Below, piece after piece: positions 1-13,427 of a DNA stretch of 64,000 nucleotides (position 1 is the stretch's first letter; each line of letters begins with the position of its first letter). The DNA comes from Atrina japonica. Its lineage: Eukaryota > Mollusca > Bivalvia > Pterioida > Pinnidae. The stretch spans positions 822,001-886,000 of the forward strand of contig BROG01000151.1 in NCBI GenBank assembly GCA_030159075.1. Direction: 5' to 3'. A model generated the notes under the pieces. It was not told the DNA's origin and ran no database searches. It saw only the letters and a list, made by a program, of their open reading frames with translations. A program made the translations under genes and the position numbers.

Positions 1-574
1 ACGTCTTTTTACACTTATACGGTATTAAGCTTCTGGAATTTAATGAGAAATTATGGGTCAGAATTACCCTAAAGTATGCCATCAAAAATCACGAACACAG
101 TAAAGAAATTTAATACATTTTATTAACAATAACAAATTAAATACTTAGTCTAAATAATAATTTACAATAACTAAAGTCAAAACTCACAATATCCGTTGTT
201 GTTCAGTCCCTAAAGCCAGAGATCCACTCGAATACACAATAAATTCCAATTAGTATGTAATATTGATGTGCACTACTTTCGTATAACTTCCAATGTATAA
301 ACTGTGGTCTGCTAGTCTCAGGTACTCTCACTTGTTCTTAGCTGTTATAAACTTAATCTGCCTAGAGATTTGACCATCTACCTGTATACATACCCTAGTT
401 CATTTCTAGAAAGCAATGGATCAGGAATAATCAAGAAAATGACCTTTCTAGCGTTTGCAGGTTTACAATGGAAATTCCCTGTGGCTAAATATAGTAACAC
501 GATGACATAGTTTGATTGACCTTGAAACGAACACAAAAACAACTGATCTTCCAGAAAGCTCCAGATGTTCTAAG

Positions 575-763
575 TGCGCTTTAAATCACAAGGCCTCTCA
601 CCTCTGCTTCGAATCCCGCTAGGGTCATTTCGAATTAAGTGGGAAAGTTTGCCAGTTTTCTTGCGGAAGGTCGGTGGTCTTTACCCGGGTAACCGGGGTT
701 TCTCCTCCACCAATAAAAACTGAAAGATTGTTGAGTATTGCGTAAAACAAAAAAATCAAATCA
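575..763 (+). repeat. tRNA-derived SINE, family A
   Basis: A B-box-like element (GCTTCGAATCCCGC) lies near 605. It is followed by the family body (AAAGTTTGCCAGTTTTCTTG, GGAAGGTCGGTGGT) and the tail TTGAGTATTGCGTAAAAC plus A-rich DNA. The same body and tail recur at 46205-46377, 57995-58245 and 60957-61215 and, inverted, at 3745-3872 and 27530-27720. This cross-match within the window is the evidence. The tRNA-like head is degraded. Confidence 0.75.
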
Positions 764-1139
764 ACCCATCAACCATCATAACAGAGATAATATACAAATC
801 TGATGAACATTGGACAAACAGGGATCACTAGAAATCCAGAGATATGATCAGGTGCCATGGAGGCCTAGGCGTAAGGGTAAGTTTAATTTCTAAACTTTAC
901 GCTTGCAAAGTTTTTTTATTTTTAATAACTTTACAAAAAGTTTTACAATAATTTTTAGAAATATATTACATGTAGTCTAGTCATTTGGAGTGAAGTTTAA
1001 GAGTAGAAATGATCAATTCAAATGTAACACTGAATAAACCGTTCATGCAAATTTTGCTGAAACATAATTCTAAAGCTGCAAAAAGTATATACATTTGTAT
1101 AATGTATTGACATCATATACACAGTGTTTAAGCGTCGAA

Positions 1140-1409
1140 TGTGAATCAGTCGGTAGCTCGCTAGACTCTGGATTGTGAGGTCGTGAATTCGAGTCCCGCC
1201 GCCGGCAGGTTGGTTTCCTGTCTTTCTGATGAGACAGTAAAAACTGGAGGTCCTGTGTCACAAAAGATGTCAGGTTAAAGAACCCTCAATGCTCAATGGC
1301 TGTAAGTGCCGAGCATAGGCCAAAAATCCCTTCACCGGCATTTGGTGACGACTCCATATGAGTGAAATATTTTTGAGTGGGACGTTAAACAACAATAAAC
1401 AAACAAAAT
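1140..1409 (+). repeat. tRNA-derived SINE, family B
   Basis: The tRNA-like head has an A-box region (TCGGTAGCTCGCTAGA) and a B box (GAATTCGAGTCC). A body of about 180 bp follows and ends GAGTGGGACGTTAAACAAC with an A-rich tail. The head is clearer than in family A and the body differs, so it is listed separately. It could only be mistaken for a tRNA gene over its first 75 bp, and the cloverleaf is not complete. Confidence 0.75.
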
Positions 1410-1625
1410 CGAATGTGAAAAACACTTTCATTCATAAACAATACACATAAGAAGAACCAGGAACAAATAGTAACATTATCGCCAGTTCAATGGTTCAAGT
1501 ATTTGATAAGGAAATTATCAACTATCAAACGAATAAAATAACACGAAGGAAACGTAAACATACAAAGGAAAACATAAACTTAATTATCCTTTTATAGTTA
1601 TCATTTTGTTTGATTTCCATTTCCA

Positions 1626-1775
1626 TCAGGAATATAATTATATAAAGCACTAAACTGACTAACGACACGGACAAAATAAATGTCAAATTTTGGAGAAGAC
1701 TTGTCCCTTCATCAGGACAAAACGATTAAAATAACATAAAAAACGTACACATACACACTCTCACGGAAACATCCA

Positions 1776-1860
<85 letters not shown>

Positions 1861-2035
1861 CCGGATAGTGAAAGAAATGCTACATTTTACAAATACAGCG
1901 TGAGTGTGTATGTGTACGTTTTTTATGTTATTTTAATCGTTTTGTCCTGATGAAGGGACAAGTCTTCTCCAAAATTTGACATTTATTTTGTCCGTGTCGT
2001 TAGTCAGTTTAGTGCTTTATATAATTATATTCCTG
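1626..2035. repeat. Foldback element with (AC)n core
   Basis: Arms of about 135-140 bp at 1626-1765 and 1899-2035 are near-perfect reverse complements; both contain GACAAAATAAATGTC-type and CTTCATCAGGAC-type segments. The centre is an (AC)n run at about 1778-1859. The structure is a palindromic MITE or foldback transposon whose loop has become a microsatellite. Confidence 0.85.
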
Positions 2036-2092
2036 ACTTGTATCCAATGCTTAGATCCGACACCCTAGGATATATAGCGCTGCTTGCTTTAG

Positions 2093-2096
<4 letters not shown>

Positions 2097-2177
<81 letters not shown>
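2097..2177. repeat. (AT)n microsatellite
   Basis: An almost pure AT dinucleotide run of about 80 bp. Open frames across it are artefacts of the repeat. Confidence 0.97.
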
Positions 2178-2181
<4 letters not shown>

Positions 2182-2431
2182 TCACAACCTTGTCAATTTC
2201 GTTTGACATTTTCAAAGTGTTTAATGTTGATTGCAGCACTCACTGTCAACGCATGCTCTAATTGCTATCCAAAATCATAGCATTTTCCTAAATTGGAAAT
2301 AGAATTTTAATGATGATGATGATGATGATGATAAATCACGTAGAAAGTCATATTAAGAATCAAAAAAACTTCCAAATGAAGTCATAATAGTCAAGTCTAA
2401 CACGTTATATATTGTTTTACTGAAAATATAA

Positions 2432-2459
2432 GCCATACATACATACATACATACACACA

Positions 2460-2487
<28 letters not shown>
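2432..2487. repeat. (TACA)n microsatellite
   Basis: Tetranucleotide run with one CACA interruption. A short (GAT)n run lies just upstream at about 2310-2331. Confidence 0.95.
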
Positions 2488-2490
<3 letters not shown>

Positions 2491-2809
2491 TCTCCAGTCT
2501 TAAACACATTGTTCTGCATTTGTCGGATTTGTGTAATAGTGCTTAGTGCTGCACGCGTTTACTTCCGGGTACAGATTGTTTTACTTTTGTCTGATGCCAC
2601 ACTTAACAATTATATATTTAGTTGGAGATTCAAATAACGAGGGATGGGTTTCAACTTTTTGTTTACAATATATCCCAGAAGAAGCCACCGATCTTCTGTA
2701 AATAAACAGATAAAGGTACCCACAATATCAGCTTAATATCTAGAAAAGCTTGAAAATACATGAGTGAAGTCGTGGTGTAAATTGCGATGCTCTAACTATT
2801 TGCGAAAAC

Positions 2810-3310
2810 CAGTATTTGCGTAATGTTGACTGTAACTGCTATTCCTGATATCATTCTGACAACAGCTTATCAATAAGTAATTAGCCTTTGTATATAAAAT
2901 AGTCATAGGTTGAACAGGACTGAAATATCAGGTCATTTGGGCGAGGTAAACGCCACATATATGCCATGTATTTTGCACAGATAACACCATTTTAATTGCA
3001 AATTTTTCTAAAGCTAAAGATAGTCATGTTTTTACAGTGGTTACTCTTATACGGATTTTGGCTATACTTTTAGATTTATTATTTGGCCTTGTATGATACC
3101 ACATTTCTCTAGAAAATACGCATATACATTATAAACTCTTCAAAAGCTAAGATAGTCATCTTTTTACAGTGGTTACTAATAGACGGATTTGGCCGTGTGT
3201 GATACCACTTTCTCTTTAGAAAATAAACAACAAGTTTAAACTGGAACTCAACTGATGAAGTCTAATTGACCGAAACGATCGTCTTGAACATTATAACTTT
3301 GGTGTTATGT
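2810..3310. repeat. Dispersed repeat family (copies here, at 30728-30905 and 59620-59790)
   Basis: The part at 3128-3300 (AAAGCTAAGATAGTCATC, AGACGGATTTGGCC, CTTTCTCTTTAGAA) matches 30728-30905 closely. A diverged tandem copy of the same block lies at about 3008-3120. The part at 2840-2960 (CTTATCAATAAGTAATTAGCC) resembles 59680-59790. No coding potential or terminal repeats were recognised. Confidence 0.7.
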
Positions 3311-3323
3311 TAATTATATATAC

Positions 3324-3545
3324 AGGCGGACAGGACTGGTATATCAGGTCTCTTTGGTGAGATAAACACCATATATACAGGCAAACAGGACTGACATATC
3401 AGGTCATTTGGACGAGAAAAGCACCATATATACAGCTGGACAGGATTGAAGTATCATGTCATTTGGCCAAGATAAACACACCATATATACAGGCGAACAG
3501 AACTGACATATCAGACCATGTTGGTGACTTAAATACCATATCAAG
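3324..3545. repeat. Minisatellite, roughly 55-60-bp unit, four copies
   Basis: Four imperfect copies of a unit containing CAGGACTGACATATCAGGTC and a CACCATATATACAGGC-type segment. The open frame across it on the minus strand simply follows the repeat. Confidence 0.8.
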
Positions 3546-3744
3546 CAGTGAATACGTAAATATTGAAATGTGAAGATAGCGAAACTGAGATCGTAACCTT
3601 TGTGGTATAATTTTGTTGTCCATTTCATCTCCGTAATCTAAAAAAATGGTTCTGATAGGAAGTAGTATACATTTTTGTTTGGTTTATTTGTCCGCTAGTT
3701 TACATCACATAATCACATTCAAAATATTTTCAGTTACATGGTGG

Positions 3745-3872
3745 CGGTCAGGTTTTAATGGCAGAGGAGTGAACTCGGCTACAGTTTACCCAGGTAGATA
3801 CCACCGGCTTTCCACAAGTAAACCGGCAAAAGGTCAGATTATGCTCCAGCGGGGCTTCAACCTGACAAGAGT
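3745..3872 (-). repeat. SINE family A fragment, inverted
   Basis: On the minus strand it reads the family A body (GTTTACTTGTGGAAAGCCGG, then TACCTGGGTAAACTG), preceded by a decayed head with GTTGAAGCCCCGCTGG. The plus-strand open frame at 3646-3891 runs through it and is not taken as a gene. Confidence 0.6.
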
Positions 3873-6009
<2,137 letters not shown>

Positions 6010-6325
6010 AAGAGGCATTAGCTGTAGAATTTTTTCCAAAATTTATTTCCTTTTTTACTACTTAGATTGATATAAAATAACAAAAAGAGATATACACAGG
6101 CATAAATTCTTAAATGGGTATATATTTAGTGAAAATGTCACGAGAAACACAGTTTGGCAATTATTATCTTGCAAATGAGAAATTTAAACTTACTATTTAT
6201 TTATGAATACCACACTGGACCTCACCTTATTTTCGCAAACTAAATAGGAATATAAGATTTGTATGCCTGTGTATAGCTCTCACTAGTTATTGTTCAAGTT
6301 GTAAAAGAAGTCAAAATCGAAACGA
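6010..6325. repeat. Dispersed repeat, copy 1
   Basis: It matches 28910-29225 over its whole length. Shared blocks include TTTTTACTACTTAGATT, GAGATATACACAGGCAT, CACTGGACCT/AACTGGACCT and TAGGAATATAA, followed by a GTGTGTAGCTCTTA-like end. About 315 bp, non-coding, possibly a MITE or SINE. Confidence 0.8.
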
Positions 6326-8700
6326 TTTAAATAACACAGATAATGCCCAGACACGGCACCTTTTGGCAGGCTTGTACCATTTTCGAGCTGTTTCATTCCG
6401 TTCAGATTTGTCATTCCATATCGTCCATTCCAGTTATGGAATATTTTCATCGACGACATTCGTCGATATCTTATTTCAGTTCATCTGCGAGGAAATATGG
6501 AAAATGCCATCACTTTCATGCAGGCTGTTTTTCTAATATGGTACCTATTACTTCGTGCTATTAATATTCCGGGTCAAGTATGCAATAAACTACTTATCCG
6601 GAATAAATTAATGCCCTACCCTTCTCTCTGAAACTGCACAGTTACACAATGGGAAAACTCGAAATATTATGTGACGTCATAAAAGAATGACGTCAAAGAG
6701 ACATTTTGGCGATAGGTTAATAAAATGATAAACCTAAACTTAAAAACTACATCCAAAATATTATCTAGTTTTGTAGTCTTGTAGTGGTATATGTGTCCAA
6801 TGTATTCCACTTACTTGATACTAAATCAATATAGTTTTTGTTTTGGTGTGGAGGCGTATTCTATCTGCAGTGACCAATTATCATAAATACTTGAGCATTG
6901 ATCGGTCTAATTTTACACTGTAATTCAATAGATTATACATGCACATTGGTCCTAAATACTTAACCCTTATATCAATTATTTTGATATTCTAATACATGGG
7001 TTTGTATCTGAATTGGTCCAAAGTACTCGCCTGCTCCTAAATATATCTCATCATACTCTATACATCAACAGCTTATATCTAATATGTTTCTAAATTCTCG
7101 ACCCTGTAATATTTTGTGGTTTTTGCATCCGTATTAATACAGTATACCACATCCATTGTCATTTAGTTGTATAACATATACTAAAGCCTATGGCTACATC
7201 CCGATCTCAAATACTAGATTTCATACAGTAATCGTCTGCGTGCACGCTTGGTATATAGTTTATAAGTTGAAAGAACGCCTGGAATCATAGAACTAATGGT
7301 ACCCGTCTTTGTGAGTGTATCATATTGATTCTTACAAATAAATGAAATCGATCAGTCTAACAATTTCTAGATGAGAATTTTATATTATAACATTTTGCCC
7401 AGGTACATTTTAAGTGATGTTATCGTCAATTAACCCGTCAGCGTGGCTTGTAGTGCTTGTAAACTAATGGGAGTAGCATATGTCCTTTGAGAATAATCTT
7501 ATACAAAACCATACAGAAAACTCGATTCTCTTCAGCTATAACACAAAATGTTTTTTCTATTATAGTATTTAACGGAAACGACCGTGACCGACGAGTTGTA
7601 CAACTTTTCATCTCTTTTTCTTGCAAAATGCAAAATGAAAATTACAGGACCAGATAAAAAAAATAATTACAAAAAACATTATGTGGTTTTGACTATTAAA
7701 AGAGCTTACAAAAGAAGAGATAAAGGTTTTACAGACATTTTGGAGAATATCTAGAGATATTCATATCGGAGATCCGAGTTTGATTAATTTTTGCGTGTAA
7801 GATAACAGTGGTTAGCACTTTTATCTTTGCCAAAACCTTTGCAATGTTAGGTTTTAAAGTAGTAGGAAATACAGCACATCTGTACAATAAATCAACATCT
7901 TTAGTCGACGTAAGATATTTATAATTAATGTCAAACCGCGCGAATTGAAAATTTTACTCATCAACACCTGGAAAACAATGGACTCTTCTGTAAATCAATG
8001 ACTTAGATAAGTCCAAATATGTTGTTAGGGGTGAAGGAGTTAACTTAATGTACATGCAAAGTAGTTTCTTTTTATCATTAGAAACATAAAATACGCAGAC
8101 GACACACGATATAATGTTATTTGAAACTCTAACCCAGCTGCATTAAGTTTCAGTTTGAAAATAAGATAGCAACAACATTACGATAAACAGATAAATTTAT
8201 CACTATGAAACGTATACACGGAAAGTATTAACACGTAAAACATTGATCATTAACCTGATTTCTCCTATACAAAAATCATTTAAATTAGGTAAAACTCCGG
8301 AACTAGATACATTACGTACATTTTTTGAAAATTACAATTTAAAGAGGATAAAAAAAGAACAAAAGGAATGTTTCTCCTGGTTAACACAACCCATCTCTCT
8401 CAACAAAACGATTGAATCTTCAATTGATTGAGAGGTATTTTAGAACTTTTGTAGGTTGAAGCTTTTTTAAATGTCTTAAAATCGAATATTGCTTAAAGGT
8501 CAAATAATACAACTACATATCTAAACTCCATAGGGTTTGTATTTGCCACCACCGTATTATATACCATTAAGCTGGGGTATGTTATGGTAGTCACTTTGGT
8601 GTTGTAACTCACACTCACATTTGAAAGACCAAAAGATATTTGACTCCAGCTGCAACCCCCTTATCTCTCTGTCTGTTGGTCTGTCTGTATGTCTCTGTCT
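6326..8700. other. No gene or strong repeat recognised
   Basis: AT-rich unique-looking sequence. Open frames at 6343-6564, 7438-7626 and 8243-8431 are under 75 codons, match no family I know and have no supporting promoter or splice signals. Confidence 0.7.
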
Positions 8701-8726
8701 GTCTCTCTGTCTGTCTGTGTGTGTGT

Positions 8727-8818
<92 letters not shown>
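8701..8818. repeat. (CT)n microsatellite
   Basis: CTGT-rich lead-in followed by a (CT)n run of about 88 bp. It generates false Ser-Leu or Arg-Glu open frames on both strands. Confidence 0.97.
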
Positions 8819-8821
<3 letters not shown>

Positions 8822-9128
8822 TGGTCATAGTCGGATTGCAAAAATAACGGGTTATATTGGTAATTTAAACCATTTTGCCAGGGAATCAAAAGCATTTCAA
8901 ATAAAGGGATTTCACTGTAACGGGGTTCAATATACATGTAAGCGGATTCCACGGTATAAAAATACATTGTATATATATAATTAAATACTATTATTGTTTA
9001 CTTAAACTAAATCTATAATATATATATGTCCTTAGCCGTTTATTTTCCCGGATACTGTCACGTACATGTATACTAATCGTTCGAAACTTTTAGAGTTGTA
9101 TTACAGGCAAATCATTGATATCACGTAA

Positions 9129-9313
9129 TTGTATGGTCTGTGCCACCGTGCACTCGATGACCCCAAAACGGCTAAAACTGCTAAAAATAGTTAATGGGTA
9201 ATTCCCCTGGCCGCCTCCGCTAGTCTATTAATAGTCGCGAGTCCGATAGTTTCGCGAACGTCCGGGGCGTCTATGTCATTTCGGGTAAATTTTTATTATG
9301 CCTTAAGAAAATG
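9129..9313 (+). repeat. Left terminal inverted repeat of the Polinton
   Basis: It begins TTGTATGGTCTG and matches the reverse complement of 21721-21906 with only a few substitutions and 1-bp indels. Long identical blocks include CTATTAATAGTCGCGAGTCC and TTTCGCGAACGTCC. The inner edge overlaps the 3' end of the ATPase gene. Confidence 0.95.
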
Positions 9314-9719
9314 TTAACGACATAAAAAGAAGATCCACACGGACTGGTCGGCATGCCTTCCTGAAAATGCCTTCTTCTTGATCTGCTTCGTGGCCGAACA
9401 GTCGTCGATGATGTACAACGTGGACGTTCCCTCGTAAATGTTGTAAAAGTGACGCAACAACTCCTGTAATTGCTCTTCCCCCGTTTTCTGACAGACGGGG
9501 TTGACGATGATGACTCGTTTGTCTTTGGGATGTTTTAAATCTTTCGCCTATCCACTTTCTCGATTTATAGGCCTTGTTGTGTTTGATCGTAGGGCACAGG
9601 ATCACGATGTGCTCGAAGACGTCTTTGTATTCGGTTTCCAGGAGATCGAGGACGAATTCCGTCTTCCCGGATCCGGAGGCGCCTACGATCATGGCGGCGT
9701 GAGGTTTTTGCGTGAACAT
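9314..9719 (-). pseudogene. Polinton genome-packaging ATPase (FtsK/HerA, A32-like), frameshifted
   Basis: In living Polinton-type viruses this ATPase pumps the linear DNA into the capsid. The intact start (MFTQKPHAAMIVGASGSGKT) carries the Walker A motif GASGSGKT at residues 13-20. The frame is lost near 9540. From there the homologous continuation is in another frame, which holds a Walker B-like stretch (LYIIDDC) and an FSGRHAD segment, then a stop at 9314-9316 just inside the left TIR. The remaining gene is shorter than typical family members (about 220-250 residues), so it may also be truncated at the 3' end. It lies immediately downstream of the capsid remnant on the same strand, a common Polinton order. 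Non-functional as it stands. Confidence 0.85.
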
Positions 9720-9745
9720 TTTTTCTTATAGGATTTTAATTTTTC

Positions 9746-10789
9746 TTAAGAGATAACACTCGCGAAACGACCATCCGACATGTTGATCTGTCCGTCCTTG
9801 ACGACGAAGATGTAAACGTCCACGGGATCGGTATCGGTTTCTGGTGTTTTCTCGATGCAGACGGAAACGCCTTCGCTGATGTTTTGTAGCTTGCGACCCG
9901 TACCGTGGAGGTGGTTTTCAGGTGTCGTCCGCAAGTCCAACCAGAGTGCGTAATGATCTTTGAGATATTTCCCCAGAGTCATGTTGCTCAGGTCGAGTTC
10001 CTTGATGATCGTTTCCGTGACGGTTTCGCGATTCAGGGAGAAAAACTTTTTAATCTCGTCAAATTGGTGATGCGGTCTCATGCCGGCCGAGAACAGTTGG
10101 TTCGGTTGTCCCTCGATGATCGTTTCCACTTTGGTGATTCTCGGATTATAAAATTTTTCCGGATCGTTGATAGAAATGTCTTTGAAGAGAAAGAATGCCC
10201 GAGAGAGACTTCGCGGGGGTGTTGATCTGATAATTGAGGATGCCGTCCGATTTACTCATCGTCGTTTTGCGATATCGCAATATTTGGTTGAAGTAATAGG
10301 CGTGTTTTCCCGCGTACCTCTGTCTGATGCTGCGAGCGAGATGCTCGTCGGTGATTTTCTCGAACTCCAACGCGATGTTGGTCGCCTTATAACTTATCGT
10401 TTTATTGGCGTCGTCGGGGTCCGTCAAGACGACGTGTATGGCGTCGTTTTAAACGTCAGCATGTATTCCAAACGATCTTGTAAACCCGCTTGATAAAAGG
10501 GTTCGCTCGTCTCCAAGATTTCGAAGTCCAAGGGAATGCAAAAGCGATTCCCGAACGTCGCAACAATTTCATAGTCTTCGTTGGTGTCGCGGGGTATTTT
10601 ATAGCTGGTGGGTTTTGCTCTTATTATATTTAGATCGTTAGTCTGAATCCCCTGATAGGCCATGTTACCTCGTTCCACTTTCCAAAGATCGTTATAGACG
10701 AAGAATTTATCGGCATCGTCGATGGTCTGAACGGTGTTTCCCGAGATCTTCACCTCGATTTTCTTGACGATGTGTCCGTAATTCATCAT
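9746..10789 (-). pseudogene. Probable double-jelly-roll major capsid protein remnant
   Basis: Three successive minus-strand frames (10789-10424, 10427-10146, 10129-9746) together read as one protein of about 350 residues broken by two frameshifts, near 10440 and 10195. Features that fit the double-jelly-roll capsid family are a first-barrel GIGGQ-like stretch (KIEVKISGNTVQTID), FCIPLDFEILE at the barrel junction, NTPAKSLSGIL in the second barrel, and a C-terminal LWLDLR...LHGTGRKL...INMSDGRF region. The family is usually longer. This reading begins inside the first barrel, so about the first hundred residues seem to be missing or elsewhere. The start at 10789 directly faces the divergent gene at 10831. 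Assignment to the capsid rests on pattern recognition; another conserved Polinton structural protein is the alternative. Confidence 0.6.
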
Positions 10790-10830
10790 CTTTTTTTATT
10801 ACGTAATAAAAAATTTAAAGCGTTTTAAAA

Positions 10831-12351
10831 ATGGCTGACATTCCAGATGTAACAAACGATAATCAAGGACAGGGTGATGTTGTTGATGATAATAACGATG
10901 ATGATCAAGAGAGATTCTACAGTCCTGAACCGTATGATAATCCTCCGAATGAGGGTGATGGCAATAACGATGGTGATCAAGACATATTCTACAGTCCTGA
11001 AGAGTATGAACTGCATGATAATCCTCCGAATGAGGGTGATGACCCTAGAAAAAAAACTGCGGAGACGTCTTTCATCAATCCTTCTATAAAAGACCAGTGG
11101 GATTATAGCGGTATATTGCCAAAACCCACCATCGGAGGCACTATAAGAGGTCCGTGGTTTATTTTTCCTCCAGAAGAAGACATGTTGAATGCTCCAGACC
11201 CCCCCATCGAGGCTGAAGAAAACCAACCAGAACGTTTAAGAACTATTGTAGCATTCAAAAGATGGAGAAAGGAATTTGGAGCTAGGCCTAATGAACTAAG
11301 GGAATTTTCATCCGATGAGGATGGTAATTTATATGCCAATTGGAAAGATATGCAGATTTTATTAAACGATAAACGTAATTCTAATATATTTGTAAAAGCA
11401 AGCACGTTGATAGATAGAGTAAACGCCATAGAACGAGCCAAAGAAAGAGATTTACAAAAAGACGACCCTAATGCAAAAATAGTAAGAACAGGTAAACTGT
11501 TTGTTGATTCTGTGGGTCTATACCAAGAACAGGTGCAAGAAGTAAAAGATAACGCCAACGACGTAGAAAGGTCATTGACCGACGAGACGACCCCCAAACA
11601 ATTAGACGGTAAAATATTAAACCTAACGAAAAGTATGCGCAATCTCACCATTGTGGTGGATGGGCAAGAATTACTACCCATGAGAGAACTGTTGAGCTTT
11701 GATAAGGCTTTACAAACCATTCGCGGTGAAATACGTAATAGTGCAAGTAAAATAGCGAGGCAACTACAATTAATAACGGAATGGACCGAAGAACTCGAAA
11801 AAAATCCGGAAAAAAAAGAAGAGCTCGAGGAGAAGATAAAGACGGCGCGCGAGGTAATCGAGCTGTATAGAAAGAATATTAAATATCAGAAAGGGCGAAT
11901 AAAGACTCAACTGGATACCATAAAAGCATCGATCACGGGACTACTCGACAGCAGTAATTCCTTGAGAGACAGAATCGCCAATCTGTTCAAGGAACAGGGC
12001 ATCACCATCTTCAGCGTCCTGACGGCGATCGGCATGACGATAGGTTTCTTGGTCGAATTGCTCCTTCCGAGGACGAGTCCACCACCACCCACTCCATCAC
12101 CACCTCCCAACAAGGAGGGAGGAGCGAAGGAATGGATCAAGAAACAACTGGACGCGATCGGTAAATTGCTCGCGAGACTAGCCGTCAAGTTCGGCGAAGC
12201 GTTGCCGGGTATATTAGGCGCCATCGTGTCCTGGATCTTATCGACGCTCGGCAAGACGGTGATGTGGTTGGGAGAACATGTGTGGGTGTTGGGCATGCTC
12301 GTCGTCGGCTGGTTGTTAACGAAACTCGACGAAGACAAGAAAAGAAAGTAA
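10831..12351 (+). CDS. Polinton conserved membrane/coiled-coil structural protein
   Basis: An intact 506-residue frame. Residues 1-75 are very acidic and contain two copies of a YSPE...DNPPNEGD block. Residues about 160-380 are helical and charged with coiled-coil character. A strongly hydrophobic segment around 393-413 (ITIFSVLTAIGMTIGFLVEL) is followed by a Pro-rich linker, an amphipathic block (WIKKQLDAIGKLLARLAVKF) and a C-terminal hydrophobic pair ending at a K/R-rich tail. The membrane part is of a type I recognise from animal Polintons, where its role is not established; a virion membrane or internal protein is plausible. The last third is clearly GC-richer than the first two thirds. 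It is divergent from the capsid remnant with 41 bp between starts and overlaps the 3' end of the opposite gene at 12316. Confidence 0.75.
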   Translation: MADIPDVTNDNQGQGDVVDDNNDDDQERFYSPEPYDNPPNEGDGNNDGDQDIFYSPEEYELHDNPPNEGDDPRKKTAETSFINPSIKDQWDYSGILPKPTIGGTIRGPWFIFPPEEDMLNAPDPPIEAEENQPERLRTIVAFKRWRKEFGARPNELREFSSDEDGNLYANWKDMQILLNDKRNSNIFVKASTLIDRVNAIERAKERDLQKDDPNAKIVRTGKLFVDSVGLYQEQVQEVKDNANDVERSLTDETTPKQLDGKILNLTKSMRNLTIVVDGQELLPMRELLSFDKALQTIRGEIRNSASKIARQLQLITEWTEELEKNPEKKEELEEKIKTAREVIELYRKNIKYQKGRIKTQLDTIKASITGLLDSSNSLRDRIANLFKEQGITIFSVLTAIGMTIGFLVELLLPRTSPPPPTPSPPPNKEGGAKEWIKKQLDAIGKLLARLAVKFGEALPGILGAIVSWILSTLGKTVMWLGEHVWVLGMLVVGWLLTKLDEDKKRK

Positions 12352-13388
12352 CGCTAGAGCCAAGACGGCGGCTTTCTGATCCTCGTGATCGTCTGACGGC
12401 TTGTCCTGTAGCGCTGACGGTGGCGGTGTGATCTCTACGGGAGGTGACGGCGGTGTGATCTCTACGGGAGGAGGTGGTTTATCCCGCGCGAACGTTTTCG
12501 CGTTGAGGTCGACGTTCGTTCCGGGCGTCGTGGTGTCGGGGGCGATCAAGATCTCGTTATTGTAGTCGGCGATGTGTTTTTGCCGATGTTCAGCTCCATG
12601 TTGCTGGGCAGCATGTAGAGTCCCGGATGGACGACGTAGTCGAGCTTGGAATTGGCGTACTTCAGACAGTCTTCGTAGCGCGAGATGTCGGCGGGCAGGT
12701 CGAGCGGTCGGTTGATGGCGTCCTCGACGTTGACTAGGAACTGTTTCTGGGCGTCCAGCGACGTGGCACCGGCGTCCACGATCGAGGCCCTCGTCTCTCC
12801 CTGCGAGCCCAGGATCGCCCAGGCGAAGACCCGGATGGACGCGTCCAGTCTGGCCAGACCCGGAAGCGTGAACCCCTCCGGTCGGTTCGCGATGAAGGTG
12901 GACCACTTCGTGTTGTATTTCCCGAAGAGGGTCCCCTTGATCTTCCAGTCCGCGTTGACCGGCACTCCGAATTCGCGACAGATCCGTTGGTACGCCGACG
13001 CGTCGACGTTGTTCGTGAAGTGCTCGAAGTCGGCGTCGCTGGGTAAGGGGGCGGCGATCTCCTGCAGGATTCTTCTGATCTGATAGTAGATGTGAAACCG
13101 GAAGAACGACTTGGACAGGTGGTCGTTTCCCATGTCCAGCGTCACGCCGCATCCAGTCGTGGCGCACCACACCGCGAAATTCAGCTGGTTCTGCCAGAAT
13201 CCCTCGATGGGATGCCGGTACCACCGCTTCAGCATGGCGTAGTACTTCGACGTGCCGTCCTCGAAGACGTCCGGGTTGTCGTACTTGACGAAGATGTTCT
13301 CGAACGACGCGCGAAACTTTTTGGTCGCGTTGACGTAGACGTCGAACGACGACAGATCTAGATTCTCTCTATACTCGTAGACGTTCAT
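12316..13388 (-). pseudogene. Polinton conserved structural-type protein, one frameshift
   Basis: The first 270 or so residues are open from 13388 to about 12585 (conserved-looking segments GFWQNQLNFAVWCATTGCGV and RFHIYYQIRRIL). Near 12585 the frame slips. The natural continuation (HIADYNNEILIAPDTTTPG) is in a second frame that runs to 12316. That tail has a Pro-rich repeat (two copies of PPVEITPP), an acidic stretch and a C-terminal hydrophobic helix (AAVLALALLSFLVF), giving roughly 360 residues in total. I recognise the N-terminal part as a recurrent Polinton open frame, but its function is unknown to me; a virion component is inferred from its place among capsid genes. Its start faces the gene at 13428, 39 bp away. 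Confidence 0.65.
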
Positions 13389-13427
13389 TCTCTTTTTTAG
13401 TTAAGATTTATTAATATTAAAAACAGC

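Noticed and set aside
1140..1215. Possible tRNA gene
   Set aside because: A and B boxes are present, but the cloverleaf is incomplete and the segment continues into a SINE body.
8557..8984. Long Ser-Leu, Leu-Ser and Arg-Glu open frames
   Set aside because: They are translations of the (CT)n microsatellite on both strands.
11103..12338. Minus-strand Ser/Leu-rich frames opposite the 506-residue gene
   Set aside because: Shadows of an intact, well-started plus-strand gene.
12627..13361. Plus-strand frames opposite the Polinton gene at 12316-13388
   Set aside because: GC-rich shadow frames. The minus strand carries the conserved-looking protein and the membrane tail.
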